A stretch of DNA of 20,656 nt, taken from the NCBI GenBank assembly GCA_035575515.1, contig DATLXU010000037.1, positions 1 through 20,656 on the forward strand, written 5' to 3'. Below the pieces are notes generated by a model that was given only the letters and a program-made list of their open reading frames with translations, made no database searches and was not told the DNA's origin. Shown one piece after another: positions 14,640 through 20,656 of the stretch. Numbering within the stretch: the stretch's first letter is position 1; each line of letters starts with the position of its first letter. Source of the stretch: DATLXU01 sp035575515 (lineage in GTDB: Bacteria; Acidobacteriota; Blastocatellia; UBA7656). A program made the position numbers and the translations under genes.

Positions 14640-15269
14640 ATGGCTGAAGCGATGAAGAGACTGATGCTGACGGCCTTCGAGCCTTTTGGCGGCGAGAGCG
14701 TAAACCCGTCGCTCGAAGCCGCAAGACAAATGGCCGGAGTCGAGTTTAATAACGCGCTGGTTCGCGTCGTCGAATTGCCCGTTGATCGCTTTCGCGCAAT
14801 CGAAGTGGCCTATGATGAGTTACGCGCGATGCGGCCCAACGTTGCGATAATGCTCGGCGAAGCCGGAGGCCGGTTCCGCGTCACGCCCGAACGAGTAGCC
14901 ATCAACGTTGACGACTTTCGCATCCCAGACAACGTCGGCAATCAGCCTGCGGGCGAGCCGATAATCGAGGGCGGGCCGGTCGGATATTTTTCGACGCTTC
15001 CGATTCGCGTCATAGTTGACCGATTGATTCAAGCGAAGATTCCCGCCGCCATCTCGAACTCTGCGGGAACGTATCTTTGCAATCGTGTTTTTTACAGCGT
15101 GATGCATCTGATTTCTACCGAGAGCATGACGACACGCGCGGGCTTCATTCACGTTCCATATCTTCATGAGCAGGCAATCGGAAAACCTATTGACTTGCCA
15201 AGCCTCTCACGCGAGACAATCATCGAAGCCGTTCGGCTGGCAATCGAGACGACGCTCAAAAGCGGGTAG
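14640..15269 (+). CDS. pcp: Pyroglutamyl-peptidase I
   Basis: 209 residues, the normal length for family C15. The enzyme removes N-terminal pyroglutamate from peptides in the cytoplasm. The catalytic triad is visible: Glu84 in TPERVAINVDDF, Cys147 in SNSAGTYLCN and His171 in GFIHVPYLHEQ. The spacing of 63 and 24 residues equals that of the characterised Bacillus enzyme. The N-terminal LTAFEPFGGESVNPS is also typical. The ATG at 14640 is used because AGGA lies five bases upstream; a GTG sits one codon earlier. The gene runs divergently from the 13197-14480 lipoprotein gene and is followed after 48 bases by endonuclease V, probably in one transcript. Confidence 0.94.
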   Translation: MAEAMKRLMLTAFEPFGGESVNPSLEAARQMAGVEFNNALVRVVELPVDRFRAIEVAYDELRAMRPNVAIMLGEAGGRFRVTPERVAINVDDFRIPDNVGNQPAGEPIIEGGPVGYFSTLPIRVIVDRLIQAKIPAAISNSAGTYLCNRVFYSVMHLISTESMTTRAGFIHVPYLHEQAIGKPIDLPSLSRETIIEAVRLAIETTLKSG

Positions 15270-15317
15270 TGCGCAATCTTCTTGACGCTGTGCCAGCCTG
15301 CGACTTATCAAAAGATA

Positions 15318-16067
15318 ATGAGGTACAAGAAACTTCACGATTGGGATTTGACTCCGTCAGAGGCTGTCGAGCTACAAAAAAGACTGCGCGAACAGGTGCG
15401 CATCGAGCCGCTCGCACGCGATGTCAAGCTCATCGCAGGCTGTGACATTTCTTTCAACAAATTCTCTGACGTAGTTTACGCAGGTATCGTCGTGCTGCGC
15501 CTGCCAGAGCTTGAAATAATTGACCGCGCCACTGCAATCACGCGAACGAGTTTCCCCTACATTCCCGGCCTTCTCTCGTTTAGAGAAACGCCCGCGCTGC
15601 TTGAGTGTTGGAAAAAGCTCGACACCGCGCCCGACGTTGTGATGCTCGACGGGCAGGGATTGGCTCACCCGCGACGCTTCGGCATCGCGTGCCATTTCGG
15701 ATTGTTGATTGACAGGCCGACGCTCGGCTGCGCCAAGACGGTGCTGCGCGGCAAGTTCGATGAGCCTGCCAGGCAGGCGGGCAGCTATTCGCTGATGTAC
15801 GATAAAGGCGAAATAGTCGGCGCAGCAGTGAGAACCAAAGACAACGTAGCGCCTGTCTATGTATCGGTCGGCCACATGATTGATTTGCCGGGCGCGATTG
15901 AGCTAGCGCTTCAATGCGTGAAAGGCTACGCGGCAGATTCAGGCGCGACTCTGTTTGATGCCAGCCCTGCATCGAGATCGAAATACAGAATCCCTGAACC
16001 CACGCGGCAAGCTCATATACTCGTTAATGAACTGAGGCGCGGCGAAACGATCCACGAAGGACACTGA
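15318..16067 (+). CDS. nfi: Endonuclease V (deoxyinosine 3' endonuclease)
   Basis: 249 residues. It cuts DNA at the second phosphodiester bond 3' of deoxyinosine and so starts repair of deaminated adenine. Family motifs are AGCDISF (Asp43, metal), PYIPGLLSFRE (Glu90), LDGQGLAHPRRFGIACHFG (Asp111) and VYVSVGHMIDL. The spacing of these acidic residues fits the known metal site. The ATG at 15318 is preferred over a TTG 36 bases upstream because the protein then starts close to the conserved core; its SD is weak. It is slightly longer than typical bacterial Nfi because of a C-terminal tail (RQAHILVNELRRGETIHEGH). It follows pcp after 48 bases; no functional link to peptidase activity is evident. 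Confidence 0.93.
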   Translation: MRYKKLHDWDLTPSEAVELQKRLREQVRIEPLARDVKLIAGCDISFNKFSDVVYAGIVVLRLPELEIIDRATAITRTSFPYIPGLLSFRETPALLECWKKLDTAPDVVMLDGQGLAHPRRFGIACHFGLLIDRPTLGCAKTVLRGKFDEPARQAGSYSLMYDKGEIVGAAVRTKDNVAPVYVSVGHMIDLPGAIELALQCVKGYAADSGATLFDASPASRSKYRIPEPTRQAHILVNELRRGETIHEGH

Positions 16068-16103
16068 GGGCGCGAAAGAGATTCTCCCTGATAAGGAAAG
16101 TGA

Positions 16104-16132
16104 TTTACTTTCATTACCCGTTGGCGGATAAT
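16104..16132 (+). promoter_or_regulatory. Possible promoter for the small coiled-coil ORF
   Basis: TTTACT and GATAAT are separated by 17 bp and end 19 bases before the ATG at 16152. The match to sigma-70 consensus is moderate. A short inverted repeat GAAAGT/ACTTTC (16096-16112) overlaps the -35 side and could instead be part of the endonuclease V 3' end. Confidence 0.3.
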
Positions 16133-16151
16133 AGCGGCAAGAAGAAACAAT

Positions 16152-16490
16152 ATGAGCGATGATAATTTAACAACAAAGCCTATGCTCAATGCGATACTTG
16201 AGCGCGTCAATGCTATAGCTGAGCAAGTGCAGTTGCTCAGAACTGAGGTGATAGAATTTCGGCGGGAAAGCGACAGAAACTTTCGACAGCTTCAGCGTCA
16301 GTTCGACCACCTCGCCGGCCAGATCAGTCGCAGGCAGATAGTTCAAGGCGACCTCGAAGAACGTGTTGGCAAGCTAGAAGAAAAGCCTCATAAGTCTCTG
16401 CGTCAAAGCGTCACCTGCTTAACTGAAATCACATCGTCCAACGCAGCAAGCCCGCGCAATGCTTCATCGGTCATCGGCTGGTCAATTTGA
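16152..16490 (+). CDS. Small predicted coiled-coil protein, overlapping serA 3' end
   Basis: 112 residues. Residues about 12-76 form a heptad-rich amphipathic helix (AILERVNAIAEQVQLLRTEVIEFRRESDR..., FRQLQRQFDHLAGQI, DLEERVGKLEEK) resembling short coiled-coil proteins common in cyanobacteria and Acidobacteria. From about residue 84 the frame runs 88 bases antisense into the end of serA, and its tail (SVTCLTEITSSNAAS...) no longer looks helical. The natural stop may therefore have been lost, or the gene really overlaps convergently. The SD is weak (AAGAAG). Function unknown. Confidence 0.5.
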   Translation: MSDDNLTTKPMLNAILERVNAIAEQVQLLRTEVIEFRRESDRNFRQLQRQFDHLAGQISRRQIVQGDLEERVGKLEEKPHKSLRQSVTCLTEITSSNAASPRNASSVIGWSI

Positions 16491-17983
16491 ATCAAGGCAA
16501 GCGCGCTCTCGCCTATCTTCTTTCGACCTAAGTAAAGTCGCCCGATATTCACTCCGTTATCGCCGATGTAAGTCGCGATGCGGCCAAGCACGCCCGGCGC
16601 GTCACGGTTGAACAGGATGAGCATGTGCCCTTTCGGGATGGCTTCGAGGTTGAACCCGTTGATGCGGACTATGCGAGCGTCGTGGCGGCCAAACAACGCG
16701 CCCGCAACTTCGCTTTCGCCGCCGGCAGTCACCGCGCGCACTCGTATCATGCTCGCAAAGTCGCGCGCCCGGCGCGCGAGCGATTCGCTCACTTTAATCC
16801 CGCGCTGCTCGGCGACTATCGCGGCATTCACCATGTTCACTCGCTCAATCACAGGACTGAGCAAGCCGGCGAGAATCGCGTGAGTGATAGGCTTCACGTC
16901 ATGCTCGGCCACTTCGCCCGAATACTCAATCGAAACTTCGCGCAGGTCGTGGCCGAAGACCTGGCCTTGAAACAGTCCCATCTTTTCGCCGAGCGTGATG
17001 TAAGGGCCGATGACCGCAAGAAGCTCCGCCGTCACGGCTGGCATATTCACCGCGCCGCGCACCGCGCCGTGCTTCAAGTAATCCAAGACCTGCTCGGCTA
17101 TCATCGTCGCAACGCCGAGCTGAGCCTCAGTGGTTGACGCGCCGAGATGCGGCGTGGCGATTACTGCATCGAGCGCGAGCAAGGGATTGTCCGGCGCGAC
17201 TGGCTCCTGCTCAAAAACATCGAGCGCCGCGCCCGCAATTTTGCCCGATTTGATGGCTTCGACCAAAGCGTGTTCGTCAACAAGCCCGCCGCGAGCGCAG
17301 TTGATTATTCGCGCGCCCGGTTTCATCTTCTCAAACGCTTCAGCGTTAATTATGCCTCGCGTGTCTTCGGTGAGCGGCGTGTGCAGCGTTATAAAATCCG
17401 AGCGCGAGAGCAATTCGTCGAGCGCCATCATCTCGACGCCCATCTCGCGCGCAGCTTCGCGCGTGAAGTATGGGTCGAAAGCGAGCACCTCCATGCCAAA
17501 AGCCCGCGCGCGTTCTGCGACTGCCGAGCCTATGCGGCCCAATCCAATCACGCCGAGCGTTTTGCCCATCAGCTCGACTCCGAGAAAACGATTCTTCTCC
17601 CAGCGGCCCGCTCTCGTTGAAGCCGAAGCCTGCGGTATCTGTCGTGCCAGCGACATCAGCATTGCGAAAGTGTGCTCGGCGGTTGTGACTGTGTTGCCCG
17701 CCGCGGCGTTCATCACGACGATGCCGCGCCGAGTGGCTGCGGCCACGTCAATGTTGTCAACGCCCGTTCCGGCTCGGCCCACGACGCGAAGCCGCTGCGC
17801 CCGCTCAATTAAATCTGCTGTGACTTTTGTTTTGCTGCGGATGATCAAGCCGTCGTATTCGCCGATGATTGCGGCAAGCTCATCTGCGCTCAATGAAGGT
17901 TGCTCGTCAACTGTGACCCCGTTTGCGGCGCGAAGTATCTCAACGCCCGTTTTTTCAAGCCCATCACAAACTAGAATTCGCAT
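16403..17983 (-). CDS. serA: D-3-phosphoglycerate dehydrogenase
   Basis: 526 residues, the long PGDH form. It oxidises 3-phosphoglycerate to 3-phosphohydroxypyruvate with NAD+, the first step of serine synthesis. The NAD fold has GLGRIG (147-152). Catalytic residues are Arg231 (CARGG), Glu260 (FEQEP) and His279 (TPHLGAST). The substrate-domain signature GRAGTGVDNIDV (69-80) is intact. An intervening (ASB-like) domain at about 300-445 and a C-terminal ACT domain (about 452-526, MLILFNRDAPGVLGRIATYIG) complete the serine-regulated architecture. AAAGG lies six bases before the ATG. It runs divergently from rplU. A perfect 13-base palindrome lies in its upstream region. Its 3' end overlaps the convergent coiled-coil ORF by 88 bases. 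Confidence 0.97.
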   Translation of the reverse strand: MRILVCDGLEKTGVEILRAANGVTVDEQPSLSADELAAIIGEYDGLIIRSKTKVTADLIERAQRLRVVGRAGTGVDNIDVAAATRRGIVVMNAAAGNTVTTAEHTFAMLMSLARQIPQASASTRAGRWEKNRFLGVELMGKTLGVIGLGRIGSAVAERARAFGMEVLAFDPYFTREAAREMGVEMMALDELLSRSDFITLHTPLTEDTRGIINAEAFEKMKPGARIINCARGGLVDEHALVEAIKSGKIAGAALDVFEQEPVAPDNPLLALDAVIATPHLGASTTEAQLGVATMIAEQVLDYLKHGAVRGAVNMPAVTAELLAVIGPYITLGEKMGLFQGQVFGHDLREVSIEYSGEVAEHDVKPITHAILAGLLSPVIERVNMVNAAIVAEQRGIKVSESLARRARDFASMIRVRAVTAGGESEVAGALFGRHDARIVRINGFNLEAIPKGHMLILFNRDAPGVLGRIATYIGDNGVNIGRLYLGRKKIGESALALIQIDQPMTDEALRGLAALDDVISVKQVTL

Positions 17984-18016
17984 AATAAGCCTTTCTTTAT
18001 CGAGCCGTCATTTTAA

Positions 18017-18029
18017 CCCGATGATCGGG
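18017..18029. promoter_or_regulatory. Palindrome between divergent serA and rplU
   Basis: CCCGAT-G-ATCGGG is a perfect 6-bp inverted repeat about one odd base. On the minus strand it sits directly upstream of TAAAAT, a possible serA -10 box, so it would lie in the promoter spacer as a repressor operator does. No clear serA -35 box was seen; function is inference. Confidence 0.35.
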
Positions 18030-18054
18030 CAGGCTTCCACCAGACAGGCGCGCG

Positions 18055-18084
18055 TTGACAGTGGTTTTAGTGGGCCGCTATAAT
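18055..18084 (+). promoter_or_regulatory. Near-consensus sigma-70 promoter of rplU operon
   Basis: TTGACA (18055-18060) and TATAAT (18079-18084), both exact consensus hexamers, are separated by 18 bp. Transcription would start near 18091, giving a leader of about 36 bases with an AGGGAG SD. This explains why the rplU frame extends upstream to a TTG that is really the -35 box. Confidence 0.85.
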
Positions 18085-18126
18085 TTAAGACTTTCGTCAA
18101 CAGCAATTTTTTGGAGGGAGCTAACT

Positions 18127-18432
18127 GTGGCATACGCTATCATCGAAGCTGGCGGCAAACAGTTCCGCGTCACCAAAGGCGAAGTCGTTCGCGTCCCCTC
18201 GATTGCGGCGGAAGTCGGCTCATCCGTTGAGTTCGACGCGCTGCTTGAGGCCGACGGCGAGAGCTTCAACTTCGGCGGCAGCCGCGTCACGGCTACCGTA
18301 GTCGAGCACGGGCGCGGGGATAAGATAATCGTTTTCAAAAAGAAGCGCCGTAAGCAGTACAAAAAGACGCACGGGCACAGGCAGAACTTTACTGCCGTGC
18401 GCATTGAATCAATCGGCGGAGAGACTGAATAA
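18127..18432 (+). CDS. rplU: 50S ribosomal protein L21
   Basis: 101 residues, the usual length. L21 binds 23S rRNA in the large subunit. YAIIEAGGKQFRVTKGE at the N-terminus and KIIVFKKKRRKQYKKTHGHRQNFT (about 70-93) are L21 hallmarks. The start is GTG at 18127 with GGAGGGAG just upstream; the in-frame TTG at 18055 falls in the promoter. It is the first gene of the operon and is followed by rpmA after a 112-bp gap filled largely with heptamer arrays, the first of which begins at the base after the TAA stop. A long ribosomal leader is ruled out by the short 5' UTR. Confidence 0.97.
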   Translation: MAYAIIEAGGKQFRVTKGEVVRVPSIAAEVGSSVEFDALLEADGESFNFGGSRVTATVVEHGRGDKIIVFKKKRRKQYKKTHGHRQNFTAVRIESIGGETE

Positions 18433-18527
18433 CAGTGGTCAGTGGTCAGTGGTCAGTGGTCAGAATAAACATAGAGGCCGCGCGCCGAATTGGTTTTAAT
18501 TCTGACTTCTGGCTTCTGACTTCTGAC
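18433..18527. repeat. Two heptamer arrays between rplU and rpmA
   Basis: CAGTGGT occurs four times without error at 18433-18460, starting at the base after the rplU stop codon. TTCTGAC occurs as three exact copies and one variant (TTCTGGC) at 18500-18527. When antiparallel, TCAGTGG and CTTCTGA pair at six of seven positions counting a G-T wobble, so the arrays could form an imperfect hairpin. Confidence 0.85.
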
Positions 18528-18544
18528 TCCCTTGCAGAGGAGTT

Positions 18545-18802
18545 ATGGCACATAAAAAAGGAGTGGGCAGTTCGCGTAACGGGCGCGATTCGAATGCGCA
18601 ACGGCTCGGAGTGAAGCGCTTTGGTGGCCAGACCGTAAACGGCGGCGAGATATTGGTCCGCCAGCGCGGGACCAAATTCAAGCCGGGCCTCAACGTCGGG
18701 CGCGGCTCTGACGATACGCTGTTTGCGCTCATCACTGGCGTCGTCAAGTTTGAAGAAAAAGGGCGCAAAGGCAAATTCATCAGCGTCTATCCGGCAGAGT
18801 AG
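18545..18802 (+). CDS. rpmA: 50S ribosomal protein L27
   Basis: 85 residues, normal for L27, which reaches the peptidyl-transferase centre with its N-terminus. MAHKKGVGSSRNGRDS and KRFGGQTVNGGEILVRQRGT are diagnostic. The protein starts directly at AHKKG, without the N-terminal extension that Prp protease removes in Firmicutes, and no prp gene sits between rplU and rpmA. AGAGGAG precedes the ATG. Downstream, a pair of facing heptamer arrays fills most of the 99-bp gap to obgE. Confidence 0.97.
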   Translation: MAHKKGVGSSRNGRDSNAQRLGVKRFGGQTVNGGEILVRQRGTKFKPGLNVGRGSDDTLFALITGVVKFEEKGRKGKFISVYPAE

Positions 18803-18807
18803 AACAT

Positions 18808-18899
18808 AGTGGTCGTGGTCGGTGGTCGGTGGCCAGTGAAAGCGATTTCAATTTACGCCTTCTACTGACCACCGAGCGCCGACCACTGACCACTGACAA
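18808..18899. repeat. Facing heptamer arrays between rpmA and obgE
   Basis: The left array 18808-18838 carries GTGGTCG/AGTGGTC-like units, one of them shortened to six bases. The right array 18865-18899 carries the complement (CTGACCA, CCGAGCG, CCGACCA, CTGACCA, CTGACAA) and ends two bases before the obgE ATG. The two can fold into a long imperfect hairpin with a loop of about 25 bases. Confidence 0.8.
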
Positions 18900-18901
18900 A
18901 G

Positions 18902-19939
18902 ATGCAGTTCTTAGATCGGGCTAAGATAATCGTTAGAGGCGGCGACGGGGGCAACGGCGTTACGGCGTTTCGCCGCGAGAAATTCGTTCCGCGCGGCGGC
19001 CCTTCGGGCGGAGACGGAGGTCGAGGCGGCTCGGTCTATATGGAAGCCACCCATCAGCTCAACACGCTCTTGCAGTTTCGATTCAATCCCGAGTTCCGCG
19101 CGGGGCGCGGCGGGCACGGCGAGGGCAGCAATCGTCACGGGCGCGACGGCGAAGATGTCACAATCCTTGTTCCCGTAGGTACTCTCGTCACCGATGCAGA
19201 AACGGGCGAGCTTGTGCATGATTTTTCCAAACCCGGCGAGCGCATCACCGTCGCAGCGGGCGGGCGCGGCGGGCGCGGCAACGCGCAGTTTGCGACCTCT
19301 ACGAATCGCGCGCCTCGCTATCACGAAGACGGCCAGCCGGGCGTAGTCCGAACGCTTCAGCTTGAATTGAAACTCATCGCCGATGTCGGACTCGTGGGCT
19401 TTCCCAACGCCGGCAAGTCAACTTTGATCTCGCGAATCTCAGCCGCACGGCCCAAGATCGCCGATTACCCATTCACAACGCTTGAGCCGAATCTCGGAGT
19501 CGTCTCCTACGGCGATGGAGACACATTCGTTGTCGCCGATATTCCCGGCTTGATCGAAGGCGCGCACGCCGGAACAGGACTGGGACTCGAATTCCTGCGC
19601 CACGTCGAGCGAACGAAACTGCTCTTGCACGTCGTTGATGTCTCTTCAACGGGCCGCGACCCTGTCCAGGATTTTTTAACGATCACTCGCGAGCTTGAAT
19701 TGTATAAAGCGGATTTGCTCGACAAGCCGCAGATGGTCGCGGCGTCAAAGATGGACGCACTGGATGACCCATCGCGCGTCGAAAGCCTTCGCGCCTTTTG
19801 TCGCGAGCGCGGGTTTGAGATGTTTGAGATTTCGGCAGTGACGGGCTACGGCATTGACAAGCTGGTTCACGCGCTCGGCGCGAAAGTCGAAGAGATTCGC
19901 AATGCGGAGCGCGAGCAGGATTTAGTTTCCAGTTTCTAG
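18902..19939 (+). CDS. obgE: GTPase Obg (ribosome assembly)
   Basis: 345 residues, the short Obg form without a C-terminal OCT extension. It is a GTPase that helps assemble the 50S subunit. The glycine-rich Obg fold (1-158) includes GGDGGNG, PRGGPSGGDGGRGG and GGRGGRGNAQF. The G domain has GFPNAGKS (166-173), YPFTT (189-193), DIPG (213-216), ASKMD in place of the commoner NKxD, and SAVTGYG. The ATG at 18902 is fixed by the conserved N-terminus MQFLDRAKIIVRGGDGGNG, yet no Shine-Dalgarno sequence precedes it because a heptamer array runs to two bases before the start. The last residues (LVSSF) and the TAG stop are encoded by the next heptamer array. Confidence 0.97.
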   Translation: MQFLDRAKIIVRGGDGGNGVTAFRREKFVPRGGPSGGDGGRGGSVYMEATHQLNTLLQFRFNPEFRAGRGGHGEGSNRHGRDGEDVTILVPVGTLVTDAETGELVHDFSKPGERITVAAGGRGGRGNAQFATSTNRAPRYHEDGQPGVVRTLQLELKLIADVGLVGFPNAGKSTLISRISAARPKIADYPFTTLEPNLGVVSYGDGDTFVVADIPGLIEGAHAGTGLGLEFLRHVERTKLLLHVVDVSSTGRDPVQDFLTITRELELYKADLLDKPQMVAASKMDALDDPSRVESLRAFCRERGFEMFEISAVTGYGIDKLVHALGAKVEEIRNAEREQDLVSSF

Positions 19940-19969
19940 TTTTTGGTTCGCGCTTATAACCAGAAACCA
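19921..19969. repeat. Heptamer array spanning obgE stop and nadD start
   Basis: Seven 7-bp units in register. Four of TCTAGTT type (19921-19948) are followed by CGCGCTT and then two inverted units (ATAACCA, GAAACCA, 19956-19969). The obgE stop codon (19937-19939) is inside unit three, and the A of the nadD ATG is the last base of unit seven. The two orientations can pair around a short loop. Confidence 0.75.
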
Positions 19970-20640
19970 TGAATGAACGACGCATAGGCGCATACGGCGG
20001 GACGTTCGACCCGGTGCACAACGGGCACGTGGAGATAGCTCGCGCCGTCGCCTGCAATTTCAAGCTCGACGAGTTGTTGATAATTCCGGCGCACCGTCCG
20101 CCGCACAAAACCGAGCACGTAATCTCGGATGCTTACCACCGCTATGCGATGGCTGTGCTGGCGACAATTGACGAGCCGCGCATTCGCGTTTCGACCATCG
20201 AGCTTGACGCGCCCGACAAGCCTTACTCGTTTCAGACGGTCGAGCGCCTGCGGGAAATTTATGGCGCGCGGGCGCGATTGTACTTCGTGATGGGCGCGGA
20301 CTCTTTTGAAGAGATAAGCACCTGGCGCGAGCCGCAGAGGCTAATCGCCAGCGCAAACATCGTCGTAGTGACGCGGCCCGGCTCCGAGATTAAGACTTCG
20401 CACGTGCCTGTGCAGTTTCGTTCGAGCATCAGTGATTTGCGCGGGCAGGCGAAGAGCGAAAGAATGCCGAGCGATGAGGAAGACGCGGGGGCATACAAGA
20501 TTTATTTGACCGATTATGTGAACCTTGACGTGTCTTCGACCGAGATAAGGCGAATGGCGCGCGATGGCGAAAACATTCGTGGACTTGTTCCGCCGCGCGT
20601 GGCCGATTACGTGGAGAAATACGAATTATACAGGCGGTAA
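19969..20640 (+). CDS. nadD: Nicotinate-nucleotide adenylyltransferase
   Basis: 223 residues. It makes deamido-NAD from nicotinate mononucleotide and ATP in NAD synthesis. GGTFDPVHNGH (10-20) is the nucleotidyltransferase signature with both ATP-site His residues; FVMGADSFEEISTW and the C-terminal DVSSTEIRRM are also typical of NadD. The start ATG is fixed by the conserved N-terminus, but no SD is visible: the upstream bases are a heptamer repeat that includes the A of the ATG. The stop is followed by TCTG and then an ATG. An obgE-nadD-rsfS order is common in bacteria. Confidence 0.96.
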   Translation: MNERRIGAYGGTFDPVHNGHVEIARAVACNFKLDELLIIPAHRPPHKTEHVISDAYHRYAMAVLATIDEPRIRVSTIELDAPDKPYSFQTVERLREIYGARARLYFVMGADSFEEISTWREPQRLIASANIVVVTRPGSEIKTSHVPVQFRSSISDLRGQAKSERMPSDEEDAGAYKIYLTDYVNLDVSSTEIRRMARDGENIRGLVPPRVADYVEKYELYRR

Positions 20641-20644
20641 TCTG

Positions 20645-20656
20645 ATGAGTCGCAGC
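20645..20656 (+). CDS. Possible start of next gene (rsfS?), cut by window edge
   Basis: Four bases after the nadD stop, an ATG opens MSRS before the window ends. The position suits ribosomal silencing factor RsfS, which often follows nadD, but twelve bases cannot confirm it. Confidence 0.25.

Noticed and set aside
17130..18083. 317-codon plus-strand ORF opposite serA
   Set aside because: Antisense to well-conserved serA with Ser/Arg/Ala-rich composition typical of a shadow frame.
18055..18126. Upstream extension of rplU to a TTG start
   Set aside because: That TTG is the first half of the TTGACA -35 box; the GTG at 18127 has the SD and gives the normal L21 N-terminus.
18091..18126. Ribosomal-protein leader RNA upstream of rplU
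   Set aside because: The predicted leader is only about 36 bases and shows no stable structure.
18433..18899. Tandem repeats as a CRISPR array
   Set aside because: Units are 7 bp and contiguous with no spacers, and no cas genes are nearby.

Overview
Source organism (inference). The window looks like chromosomal DNA of an Acidobacteriota-like bacterium, probably a Blastocatellia relative. The clues are a TIGR02999-type ECF sigma factor directly followed by a PknB-type Ser/Thr kinase with a TPR sensor half, many exported or lipoprotein genes of unknown function, a delta-60 repeat protein, and moderately GC-rich sequence with good Shine-Dalgarno sites at most starts. No phage, IS element, CRISPR array, tRNA or rRNA was seen.

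Layout. Bases 1-4980 are all minus strand. In transcription order they hold a lipoprotein, a RidA-family protein, a crotonase (GTGA overlap with ridA), tryptophan 2,3-dioxygenase (kynA), a DUF4350-like exported protein and a kynureninase-like PLP enzyme that runs off the left edge. This looks like a tryptophan/kynurenine catabolic locus, possibly continuing through an anthranilate or 2-aminobenzoyl-CoA route. Bases 4981-5397 are a structured gap with a possible 22-residue ORF and a terminator-like hairpin. Bases 5398-7189 (minus) encode two secreted proteins of unknown function. Bases 7484-10781 (plus) are the sigma factor/kinase pair. Bases 10818-11897 are an EamA permease with an odd N-terminal extension, followed by a 61-residue protein. 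Bases 12296-14480 (minus) encode a zinc-ribbon membrane protein and a lipoprotein. Bases 14640-16067 (plus) are pyroglutamyl peptidase and endonuclease V. A small coiled-coil ORF then overlaps the 3' end of serA (minus). From 18055 a near-perfect sigma-70 promoter drives rplU-rpmA-obgE-nadD and probably a further gene cut by the right edge.

Most unusual structure. Six intergenic gaps carry short arrays with a strict 7-bp period. The unit differs from gap to gap, and in most gaps a left array faces an inverted right array so that the pair could fold into a hairpin. Several arrays begin at or inside the upstream stop codon, and two run up to the downstream start codon, where no Shine-Dalgarno site is left. 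They resemble the heptameric STRR repeats of cyanobacteria.

How the genes work together. The kyn locus would break down tryptophan. The sigma/kinase pair looks like a phosphorylation-controlled transcription switch, because the acidic DAED motif of sigma region 2.2 is replaced by QTSA. The right end is a standard ribosome-assembly/NAD housekeeping operon.
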